Shown here piece after piece: positions 34,601 through 40,592 of a stretch of 64,000 bases of DNA. Position numbers and translations under genes: made by a program. The notes below the pieces were generated by a model. That model was not told the DNA's origin, ran no database searches, and worked only from the letters and a program-made list of their open reading frames with translations. The DNA comes from Streptomyces sp. NBC_00193. GTDB lineage: Bacteria; Actinomycetota; Actinomycetes; Streptomycetales; Streptomycetaceae. Position 1 is the stretch's first letter. Each line of letters begins with the position of its first letter. The DNA is taken from the NCBI RefSeq assembly GCF_026342735.1, contig NZ_JAPEMM010000001.1, positions 4,402,001 to 4,466,000 on the forward strand, written 5' to 3'.

Positions 34601-36637
34601 ATCCAGGGCAAGCAGGCGACCCTGAACCTCGGGGAGGCACAGGTCACCGTCCAGCCGGGCGGCGTCCTCGTCCGCACCGAGCGCACCTACTCCGCCCCCG
34701 GCGGCGCGGTGCTGCGCTACGCCAACGGCAGCGCCGGCAACTCCCTGACGGCCCTGGCGATGGATCACCAGGGCAGCATCTACGCGGAGGTCGCCCTCAG
34801 CGCCGGCCAACCGGTCCGGGTCCGCAAGCAGGACCCGTTCGGCAACCAGCGCGGCACCGACACGGCGGGGCAGAACGTCCAGAGCCACAAGGGCTTCCTG
34901 GGCAAGGACCGCGACGACACCTCCGGCTTCCAGCCGCTGGGCGCCCGTCTCTACGACCCGCTCGTCGGCCGCTTCCTTTCGGCCGACCCGATCCTCGATC
35001 TGAACGACCCGCTGCAGTCCAACGGGTACGCCTACGCGCACAACAACCCGATGACCTTCTCGGACCCGACGGGTCTGTCGATCAGCCTGACCGCCAGCGA
35101 GCGCGCGGCGGCCCTCGCGGGCGCGGGTCTGTCGGCGGCGCAGGTTTCCCAGGCCGAGGCGATGCAGGGCAAGTCCCTCACCTCCGTCATCCTCGCCGTG
35201 GCGTGGGACACGCTGAAGGACTTCATCGGGATCAACGACGCCATGGGCTGCTTCGGCGGTGACATGTGGTCCTGCGGCAGCCTCATCATCGGGGCCATTC
35301 CGTGGACGAAGCTCGGCAAGATCCCCTCGGTCATCAAGGCCGTCAACCGCACCATCAACGCCATCCAGGCGTTCAAGGCGGCGAAGAAGGCCGCCGAGAT
35401 GGTGCTGAAGGCGGCGAAGGCCGCCGAGGCGGCAGCGCTCCAGGCCAAGAAGGCCGCGATCGAGAAGGCCAAGAAGGAGGCCGCGCAACGGGCCAAGAAG
35501 AAGGCGGCCGAGGCAGCCAAGAGAACCGCCGACGCGGCAGCCGCGGCGAAAAAGAAGACGGGTAACGCCGTCCAGAAGAAGGCCCAGGTCAAGGCCGCCC
35601 CGAAGGCTTCCAGCCAGTCCGGTGGCAAGGGCGGCGGAAGCAAGGCCGGCGCGGCCAAGCCGGGAGGTTCCTCCGGCGGTTCCGCCCGGAGCAAGGGCGG
35701 ATCCAGCGGCAGCGGCGGCTCGGGCAAGACCGAGGGCGGCAGCGGCGGATCCTGCTCCACGGCCGGCAACAGCTTCGTGCCCGGCACGAAGGTGCTGATG
35801 GCCGACGGCTCCGCGAAGGCGATCGAGAAGGTCAAGACCGGCGACAAGATCCTCGCGACCGACCCCAAGACCGGTGAGACCCGCGTCGAGACGGTCAGTG
35901 CGGAAATCAAGGGCAAGGGTCTCAAGCACCTCGTCAAGATCACGATCGACGTCGACGGTACGTCGGGCTCCAAGACGGCCGAGGTCACCGCGACCGACGG
36001 GCACCCGTTCTGGGTCCCCGAGCTGCGCGAGTGGATCGACGCCACCGACCTGGAGCCCGGTCAGTGGCTCCAGACCGGCGCGGGCACCCGTGTACAGGTC
36101 ACCGCGGCCGAGCCGTGGACCGCGGCGGCCGCCACCGTCCACAACCTCACGGTGTCGAACCTCCACACGTACTACGTGGTGGCGGAGGCCACGCCGGTCC
36201 TCGTTCACAACTGTGGATCGGGTGGTGGTGACGATGATCTGGTCACGGTCTATCGAGGCACCGACCAGGGACTGGAAAACATGATCGCGGAAGAGTCGGG
36301 TCACCTCATGAGTGATGCTGCGCGCAGCACTTATGCGGGAACCGGTTCGATGGACGAAGCGATGAGGGCGTCGCAGCAGGCTCACGGCGATGCGCTCGCT
36401 GCCTGGGGCTCGCTCGACGACTATGTTCAGGCCCACGGGTCATTCGGAACGGAGATGGCGCAGATCGGTCCCCGGTCGATGATGTCGTTCACCACGGACA
36501 TCAATGTCGCGCGGGGCTTCGGTGGCACCATTTACGCCGCGAGGATTCCGAGAAGCCAAATGATCCTGCAGACATTGCCGGGTGCGGGTGAAGCAGAGGT
36601 GCTTGTGCCGCACATGATTGCCGTGACGAGGCTGTAG
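28613..36637 (+). CDS. RHS polymorphic toxin: ricin-B, HINT, ADP-ribosyltransferase tip
   Basis: A 2674-residue secreted toxin carrier. ATG 28613 (GGGAG upstream) starts an Arg-rich signal peptide cleaved near residue 50. Then come a SpvB-like N-terminal part, RHS/YD repeats over about 600-1840, a ricin-B lectin insertion (about 1849-1980: CLDLKS, QLYQCNG, QQWLP), and the RHS core (GARLYDPLVGRFLSADP, about 2110). An Ala/Lys helix and Gly/Ser linker follow (2250-2380), then a HINT domain from Cys2381 to the HN-Cys2534 junction, and a 140-residue tip with YRGT (Arg2548), SFTTD (2625) and EAE (2660-2662), the R-S-E layout of ADP-ribosyltransferases. HINT would release the tip. The tip target is unknown. 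Confidence 0.9.
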   Translation: MRASGPLSWLGRGRLAVTESQRRRRRRSRTATVLLLSSILTVTSLGGEALAIPGPGMDREESTTTVDLPDLPKATQLDGDGGAQKALTTAREVPVDPYDPKATAAWAAGTGNATLSAATQPGATVPVTNGLPIALGVPEGTDPATVAGDWKVELASPATSQDAGVSGLVMKVTPPATVDPAAQVSLSVDTTGFADLYGPQAADRFGLVLLPECVYSSPNAGECADEGGVQTMSLSADPNKPDETNKIERLSSTVETVPAKDAPTGTTAAKGSPTRKVLTGTLPVARLLAGGSSSAEPVNALLGEDGMPVVNASLSEGVQPAANATGGSAVGMLDTGSSVQGDFTASPLLSSGDWSAGSSSGAFTYGYQVQTPETAGGLMPKVNLSYSSQSVDGRTSSTNNQASWIGDGWDYNAGSITRTYTNCREDSKKAGSNNATHRTADLCWGSDNATLSLGGMTTELVWDAAKGTWTTSNGDGSKVERLTGQATGNGAKDGEYWVVTTKDGTRYHFGLNKLPGWSDHGSAADDPTTDSVLTVPVYGNHAGEDCYKAGDWAGSSCTQGWRWSLDYVEDLHGNAMSLWWKKDQNYYARNFNFKSPVVYDRDGYLSRIDYGQRRDTIFSTEAPARIGFSVAERCYTVGSVACTEDNFKSKDPGQYRPWFDTPADLRCESGKKCWNAGPTFWTRKRLDKITTSAQRRTDTTARQVVDVYQLKQSFAELKTGPNTALWLESIQRTGYARNGSTDASVALSPVRFESNTEDMPNRVLAVNPQRPGFSRLRIARVINEYGGETVVTYKPIEGSCLSGPLPGKTDTAALKSNDRLCYPSFWNPDPEVEDIDWFHKYVVQSIEELPNVDGSYGTKTAYTYKNPAWKLADTEFTKKSTRTYSQFAGAEQTTVITGSEDPAIGSKQSKAVTRYFRGMGDTVPVKDVHGNVIKASDGSTVYDRQAFAGRVAEELSYSAATDADTNWLSRSVTIPEATELAKRNRDDGLDPLKAWRVTEPEEIAYTKSSGTNEDDPRTLREVRTKTTYESVYGLPTLVDSSGDTGKPGDESCTKTEYLHQTAKNLIGLSKQVLVSPTTCAAANFADLSTLSGAFRTAYDGTAYGTALAGTSRGLATESWSLNGAGTGFQSKGTNGFDAIGRVIRGTDPDGKSSTISFDPPTGQVFKVTQSNSLGHTQVQELEPGRAVTLKTTDANGLVSEAAFDPLGRISEAWAAGRTPSPSAVPDFRAEYTIPPEETDPEDSSLKIRKPPFVTTYSRGDGGRIETSVTLYDGLGRERQSLEEPESGDGYLVTDTLYNSSGEVWQTNNAYLTKEAKIGELFTPLADTAIPNITRYTYDGLGRVLAETPYMKYVDPQTQQTSSKEYPERATRYEYGQDWSKIINPAGASSYRVYTDALGRTVRTDSFNSAAPKGYTSVSYEYDARGQRVKATNSADPTHPWTWTYDHRGRMDSTTDPDAGVSRTEFDHLDRVVTSTNARGVKVWNEYDQLSRPKQQRMNDANGTLLADFTYDSAPGGKGMPAAATRYTDGLAYTQKVNGYTKDYQPTSTTLSLPQQMVDTWGFAKDYNYSYNYSDTGRLEDAQLPAVGALDAEKLVVRYNKEGQPLSVSGKDWYGSETVYSPYGQVLRSTLGAQPYRVWTQSSFDESSGELKEQAVYREQNTASLVGGNLVSNRAYSYDPAGNVTSVQEKSVGIEERQCFSYDPLGQLKSAWTSKEQTACTTPKKTDGTMNVVAGKDGSGYWQEYEYDLLGNRTKLTERNLAGDTAKDAVTTYEYGKNAAKDQPHTLTKVTKKYVTPAGAQITAEATRLYELTGETKSVTSVQNGDKQDLTWTYDGKVDRITGQGSGGKSPYVGLGQKCLDLKSGLASAGNAIQLYQCNGTVAQAWHFDPVPGQADAKLGTLEVYDTWCIQPASNTAGAAAQVQKCDGSAAQQLKRNASGQLTHAPSGLCLAVQGGTNANATPIVLATCDAAQAAQQWLPQNDTRHIYGPDGSSLLTIQGKQATLNLGEAQVTVQPGGVLVRTERTYSAPGGAVLRYANGSAGNSLTALAMDHQGSIYAEVALSAGQPVRVRKQDPFGNQRGTDTAGQNVQSHKGFLGKDRDDTSGFQPLGARLYDPLVGRFLSADPILDLNDPLQSNGYAYAHNNPMTFSDPTGLSISLTASERAAALAGAGLSAAQVSQAEAMQGKSLTSVILAVAWDTLKDFIGINDAMGCFGGDMWSCGSLIIGAIPWTKLGKIPSVIKAVNRTINAIQAFKAAKKAAEMVLKAAKAAEAAALQAKKAAIEKAKKEAAQRAKKKAAEAAKRTADAAAAAKKKTGNAVQKKAQVKAAPKASSQSGGKGGGSKAGAAKPGGSSGGSARSKGGSSGSGGSGKTEGGSGGSCSTAGNSFVPGTKVLMADGSAKAIEKVKTGDKILATDPKTGETRVETVSAEIKGKGLKHLVKITIDVDGTSGSKTAEVTATDGHPFWVPELREWIDATDLEPGQWLQTGAGTRVQVTAAEPWTAAAATVHNLTVSNLHTYYVVAEATPVLVHNCGSGGGDDDLVTVYRGTDQGLENMIAEESGHLMSDAARSTYAGTGSMDEAMRASQQAHGDALAAWGSLDDYVQAHGSFGTEMAQIGPRSMMSFTTDINVARGFGGTIYAARIPRSQMILQTLPGAGEAEVLVPHMIAVTRL

Positions 36638-37096
36638 ATGTACGTAGAGATTGTTCTCGGCCCGCTTCCGGTGCGCTATTACCCCCGGTCGGGCGCACTG
36701 GGCAAGGAGGATCTCCTCCCGGGCCAGGACGAGGGCCGGGAGCAGTCTCTCGTCCGGTCCGACCGGTTGCGGCGCATCGTCATGCCGCTTCCGAGCGGCA
36801 GGTCCTACCGGCTGTTCCTGCACTGGAGCGACGGCACGGACCTGGAGGACCTCGACAGGAGGATCGCCGAGGGCGAATCCTGTGAGGGGGCCTTCGCCGG
36901 CGCACTCGCCGGCGGTGACATGGATCTCCGCTGTCGGACGTGCGGTACGGACTTCCTCGCGGTCGTGGCCGACGCGGGGACCCCGCTGCTGGGAGACATC
37001 GCGAACCGGCTCCGCGCACACGAGTTCGTCGATGTGTGTCCGGTCTGTGGTGCCGGATGGCAGCCCCATGTAATGCACGCAGTCGAAGCTGCTTAG
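36638..37096 (+). CDS. Probable immunity protein with zinc ribbon
   Basis: A 152-residue cytosolic protein whose ATG directly follows the toxin stop codon (TAG-ATG), the standard place for a cognate immunity gene. The N-terminal half is beta-rich (MYVEIVLGPLPVRYYPRSG; SYRLFLHWSDGTD). The C-terminal half has two CxxC pairs (CRTCG at about 108-112 and CPVCG near 138) that would bind one zinc. No known immunity family was recognised; the assignment rests on position. Codon use becomes less GC-biased around the tip and is mixed here, as expected for an exchanged toxin-immunity cassette. Confidence 0.7.
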   Translation: MYVEIVLGPLPVRYYPRSGALGKEDLLPGQDEGREQSLVRSDRLRRIVMPLPSGRSYRLFLHWSDGTDLEDLDRRIAEGESCEGAFAGALAGGDMDLRCRTCGTDFLAVVADAGTPLLGDIANRLRAHEFVDVCPVCGAGWQPHVMHAVEAA

Positions 37097-37101
37097 CGGC
37101 A

Positions 37102-37133
37102 AAGGCCCGCTGGATCTGATTCCAGCGGGCCTT
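37102..37133 (+). terminator. Intrinsic terminator hairpin
   Basis: Perfect 13-bp stem (37102-37114 with 37121-37133), 6 bases after the immunity stop. It would end the toxin-immunity transcript. Confidence 0.8.
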
Positions 37134-37177
37134 CTGCCGTCCCGCCCGCCCCGCCGGACTGCGGCTCGACGTCGTCG

Positions 37178-37606
37178 TCACCCCGTGACGGGCCGAAGGA
37201 CATCGCACTCGAACCACACCGTCTTCCCGGTGGGATCCGGGTCCGTGCCCCAGCGGTCGGTCACCGCCTCGACCAGGAGCAGGCCGCGGCCGCCCTCGCT
37301 CAGCTCCCCGGAGTCGGGAGCCACGCGTGGGGGCGCCGGGCAGCCGTCCGAGACCTCCACGCGCAGCCCGTCCGGCTGCCGCAGGATGAGGACCACGCAG
37401 CCCCGTCCGGGTACGTGGCGCACGACGTTGGCGACCAGCTCGGTGAGCGCGAGCTCCGCGGCGTCGGCCAGGGCGTCGAGCTCCCACTGCGCGAGGAACA
37501 TCCGCAGGATGCGCCGCATGTGCCGGGCCGAATGCTCACCCACGGTGAAGCCCATGCGGTAGATGTCGTCAATTCCTGCCGATGAGGGGCCAGTTGCGAG
37601 ATTCAT
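37178..37606 (-). CDS. ATP-binding HATPase_c protein (RsbW/AbaA-like)
   Basis: A 142-residue GHKL ATPase-fold protein of the anti-sigma-factor kinase type. The N box is ALTELVANVVRHV; the G1 box is VEVSDGCPAPP with DSGELSEGGRGLLLVEA as G2. Streptomyces has dozens of these, often with a WhiJ-like regulator and a DUF397 protein. It is divergent from exactly such a pair (37691 and 38499) with 84 bp between starts, so the three are probably one developmental-type regulatory set. The partner is unknown. Confidence 0.88.
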   Translation of the reverse strand: MNLATGPSSAGIDDIYRMGFTVGEHSARHMRRILRMFLAQWELDALADAAELALTELVANVVRHVPGRGCVVLILRQPDGLRVEVSDGCPAPPRVAPDSGELSEGGRGLLLVEAVTDRWGTDPDPTGKTVWFECDVLRPVTG

Positions 37607-37690
37607 GACATCAGCGTGCGGCGGCGTGGTTACGCTCGGCTATGGACCGAAACGAACGCCGTGAGGCGTGTGCTTGGAGGTGACCGCTCC

Positions 37691-38539
37691 ATGGTCAACG
37701 TCCGTGACCTCGATCCCAGCGCCTCTCCGCTGGACTACTACGGCGCCGAGTTGCGCCGCCTACGGGAGGCCGCCGGCCTCAAACAGGGCCAGCTCGGGAG
37801 CATCGTCTTCTGCGGGGCCTCGCTGATCGGCCAGATCGAGACGGCGAGGAAGGTTCCGACCCGGGACTTCTCGGAGAGGGTCGACGCGGCACTGGGTACG
37901 GGGGGTGTGTTCTCCCGGCTGGTGGGGTTGGTCCTACGGAGCCAGCTGCCTACGTGGTTCCAGGCGTACGCGGAGATGGAGGCGCGGGCTACCTACATCT
38001 CCACGTTCCAGGCGCAGCTGGTGTACGGCCTCTTGCAGACGGAGGCGTACGCGCGGGCGATCCTCGGGGTCCGGGGCGACGAGGGCCTCGACGGGAAGGT
38101 CGCCGCCCGCATGGAGCGGCAGCGGATCATGGACCGGGGCGAGCCGCCGCTGATGTGGGTGGTTTTGAGCGAGGCGGTCCTGCACCAGGAGATCGGTGGC
38201 CGGGAGGTGATGCGGGGGCAGCTCGCGCACCTGCTGGAGCTCCAGAGCCGGGAGTGGGTGCGGGTGCAGATCTTGCCCTTCGAGGTGGGTGCGCATGCCG
38301 GACTCATGGGCTCGTTCACAGTCCTGCGCTTCGAGGACGATCCCGATCTCGTGTACACCGAGGACTTTGTGCAGGGTCATATGACCGCCAATCCGCAAGT
38401 CCTCAGGGAGGGTTCGCTCCGTTACGATCACTTGCAGGCCGCCGCTCTCTCCGTGCAGGACTCGGCGGCACGGATCGCCCGTGTGATGGAGGAACGCTAT
38501 GGACAGCATCCAGGACCTGACGGGCGCGCGCTGGCGTAA
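37691..38539 (+). CDS. WhiJ-like XRE regulator with DUF5753 domain
   Basis: A 282-residue helix-turn-helix regulator. The HTH covers about residues 17-60 (GAELRRLREAAGLKQGQLGS; IGQIETARKVPT), and the rest is the DUF5753 effector domain (FQAYAEMEARATYISTFQAQ; GLLQTEAYARAI; VLSEAVLHQEIGG). ATG 37691 has GGAGG ten bases upstream. Its 3' end overlaps the DUF397 gene by 41 bases in another frame, so the two are coupled. In S. coelicolor WhiJ represses development until its DUF397-type partner acts; a similar role is inferred. Confidence 0.9.
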   Translation: MVNVRDLDPSASPLDYYGAELRRLREAAGLKQGQLGSIVFCGASLIGQIETARKVPTRDFSERVDAALGTGGVFSRLVGLVLRSQLPTWFQAYAEMEARATYISTFQAQLVYGLLQTEAYARAILGVRGDEGLDGKVAARMERQRIMDRGEPPLMWVVLSEAVLHQEIGGREVMRGQLAHLLELQSREWVRVQILPFEVGAHAGLMGSFTVLRFEDDPDLVYTEDFVQGHMTANPQVLREGSLRYDHLQAAALSVQDSAARIARVMEERYGQHPGPDGRALA

Positions 38540-38908
38540 GTCCTCGTACAGCGGCGACACCGGCGGAGAGTGCGTCGAGTGCACCCCGCTCGGGGCCGTC
38601 GCCTGGCGCAAGGCCTCGTACAGCTCGGACACCGGTGGTTGCTGCGTAGAGATCGCCACCCAGCCCTGCCAGATCGCCGTCCGGGACTCCAAGAACCCCG
38701 ACGGTCCCGCCTTCACCGTCGCCCCGGCCGCCTTCGCGGAGTTCGTGCGGAGCCTCTGAGGGCCGGACGCTGCTCCGGGCGCCCGTAGTGGCGGCCGTCG
38801 CCTGCGGGCTCTCCGCCTGGGCGGGGAGTGCGAGCAGCCCGGAGCCGGAGAGCAGCACCGCGGTGCACGCACCGATCACCGCGCTGCGGAGGCGGGGGCG
38901 GTAGGACA
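38403..38908 (-). pseudogene. Signal-peptide ORF running antisense to DUF397; remnant?
   Basis: The ATG at 38908 has a good CAGGGAG site five bases away and encodes a convincing signal peptide (MSYRPRLRSAVIGACTAVLL then GSGLLALPAQA). After about residue 50 the frame enters the antisense strand of the DUF397 and regulator genes and loses protein character (EGGRGDGEGGTVGVLG). Either a secreted-protein gene lost its 3' end here or a short peptide is made. The gap 38909-39122 shows nothing else. Confidence 0.35.
38499..38759 (+). CDS. DUF397 protein with two domain copies
   Basis: An 86-residue protein with two tandem DUF397 motifs: WRKSSYSGDTGGECVEC (about residues 12-28) and WRKASYSSDTGGCCVEIA (about 36-53), then VRDSKNPDGPAFTVAP. 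Such small proteins are antagonists of the neighbouring WhiJ-like regulator. The first copy ends early, so this may be a duplication within the gene. It starts inside the 3' end of the regulator gene. Confidence 0.9.
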   Translation: MDSIQDLTGARWRKSSYSGDTGGECVECTPLGAVAWRKASYSSDTGGCCVEIATQPCQIAVRDSKNPDGPAFTVAPAAFAEFVRSL

Positions 38909-39122
38909 TGGGGACTCCCTGGGGAACGGTGCGAACGGAACACGCGCACTCAAGCAAGCTCCGGGGGGCGGGCATAGCGCCCATTAGGGGCCGTGCCGAC
39001 CCGGATCCGCGCACGGTGGCGGCCCCGCCCGAGCCCCCTTGAGGAGAAAGGACTTCGGGCGGGCACCCTCCCGAATCGGCCCGGCTCGGCGGAAGTACCC
39101 GTACGGCCGGTGGTACAGGGCG

Positions 39123-39779
39123 TCAGGGGGCGGTGCACATCGTCTCGGCGAAGAGGGTGTGAGGGACGGAGCCCGTGTTCTTGGCCCGGACCGTCCAGCC
39201 CGTCTCCGTCGGGCCCGAGGTGGTGAGGAGGACGTCGATGCCGCCGGATCCGCCCCCTCCGCTCGGCACCTGTCCGGCGGGGCACTCCGCGTGGGCCGTC
39301 CCCACCTCTCCGGCCTCCACCGGGACGCTGCCGCTCGATGCGAGGGTGGCCGCCGTGTCGGAGCAGCTGATGAACGCCCTGACGAAGGACAGCGGGGCGT
39401 CCGGGTCGTAGTCGGTGTACTTGGCCCGCGCGGTCCAGTTTCCGTTCGACCAGGTCGTTGCGCTCGCGTAGGTGCGGTCCCCGGCCTGGAACCCGCCGCC
39501 CACCACGTACTGGGAGTCGCTGCACCTCGCGGTGCTGCGGTTGTTCGGATTCCCGGGCTCAAGGGGCGCGTCCGGTCCGACCTGATGGGTGAGGGTGGCG
39601 TCCGTCGAGCAGACCACGCGGGGATGGACGGTCAGCACCTCGTCGGTGCTGTTGTAGACCCGCACGCGCCAGAGGTTTCCCGACGGGGCCGATTCCTTGA
39701 AGAAGACCGCGCCCAGGGGGTTGAAGCCGAGCGTCGCGCCTCCCCCCGTGGGTTTCGTTCCTTCCGGGTAGGGCGCCAC
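39123..39779 (-). CDS. Triple-repeat Cys/Gly domain protein, start uncertain
   Basis: A 218-residue protein with three copies of a roughly 60-residue domain ending in W-x(n)-Cys: TKPTGGGATLG...RVVCST, CSDSQYVVGGGFQAG...AFISCSD and CPAGQVPSGGGGSGG...ETMCTAP. The third copy closely matches the secreted protein at 40071. GTG 39779 is the first usable start, but no signal peptide is visible. A strong GAGGAGG-ATG lies upstream (about 39880) in a different frame, which suggests a frameshift or a sequencing error that split off the leader. Probably secreted in its intact form. Confidence 0.6.
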   Translation of the reverse strand: MAPYPEGTKPTGGGATLGFNPLGAVFFKESAPSGNLWRVRVYNSTDEVLTVHPRVVCSTDATLTHQVGPDAPLEPGNPNNRSTARCSDSQYVVGGGFQAGDRTYASATTWSNGNWTARAKYTDYDPDAPLSFVRAFISCSDTAATLASSGSVPVEAGEVGTAHAECPAGQVPSGGGGSGGIDVLLTTSGPTETGWTVRAKNTGSVPHTLFAETMCTAP

Positions 39780-40070
39780 CGCAGTGCCCTGCCTGCCGGG
39801 GTACAGGATGATCGGGTGGCCCGGCTGCTGCGTGACGCTGCGGCAGTGCGGCGGTTCGGAAACGGCGCGGGCGCGTCATTGCGGCCTCCTCGTGGGGGTG
39901 CGGTCGAAGGCCACACGTTCCCTGCCGTGGTCGCGTGATGCGGGGGGTCACTCGTTCGGCATGCGCACATACGTTTCTTCCTGCGCCGGACGAGTGGCCG
40001 GGCGGATCACCCCGCGGGATCGGGGAAATCCACGGCTGACCCGAACCCGAGTGTGTAGAGGAAGGCCGAC

Positions 40071-40457
40071 ATGAAATCCGCCCGCTCCCTCGCCCTGGCC
40101 GCCGTGACCTCGATCGTGCTCCTTGCCGGCAGCGCGTTCTCCGCCGGTGCGTGGGACTCCGGAGACGATCCGCCCAAGCCCGCGCCCCCCACCGACCCCG
40201 GCGTCGTCGCGCCGCAGAGCGCGCACCCGCAGTACCGGGGCGACATCGTCTTCATCCCGGCCGGCGGTTTCGGCTTCGCGCACGTGAGCTGTCCGGCGGG
40301 CATGGTGCCCACCGGGGGAGGCGGTCAGACCGGCAGCACGCTCACGCTCCTCACCGACTCCCTGCCCAGCTCCTCGGGTTGGACGGTGGGGGTGAAGAAC
40401 AGCGACACCGGCCAGAGCAACACCGCTTCGGCCTGGGTCGTCTGCACCGCCGCGTAG
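40071..40457 (+). CDS. Small secreted protein, single Cys/Gly domain
   Basis: A 128-residue exported protein. The ATG (GAGGAAGG upstream) opens a clear signal peptide (MKSARSLALAAVTSIVLLAG, cleaved near FSAGA). A Pro-rich spacer leads to one domain with CPAGMVPTGGGG, then SSGWTVGVKNSDTGQ and the final VVCTAA. It is the same domain that occurs three times in the divergent gene at 39123. Two cysteines probably form one disulphide. The function is unknown. Confidence 0.78.
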   Translation: MKSARSLALAAVTSIVLLAGSAFSAGAWDSGDDPPKPAPPTDPGVVAPQSAHPQYRGDIVFIPAGGFGFAHVSCPAGMVPTGGGGQTGSTLTLLTDSLPSSSGWTVGVKNSDTGQSNTASAWVVCTAA

Positions 40458-40592
40458 GCCGGTCCCGGCCGGAACCCCTCCGTGCCGTGGGGGCGTAGCT
40501 TCATCCTGAACGTAACTGCCTTTACCCTGATGCGGGTTCGGCCGGACATGCCAGTCCGGCCGACCGCGGCGGACCATCGGGGGACGGGCAGT

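Noticed and set aside
35365..35600. Ala/Lys-rich stretch in the RHS protein considered as a separate histone-like gene
   Set aside because: It is continuous in frame between the RHS core and HINT with no ribosome site or stop.
29078..36436. A 2452-codon open frame on the minus strand opposite the RHS gene
   Set aside because: It mirrors the GC-biased codons of the plus-strand gene; its translation is low-complexity Gly/Arg/Val/Leu text with no domain, while the plus strand has clear RHS, lectin and HINT motifs.
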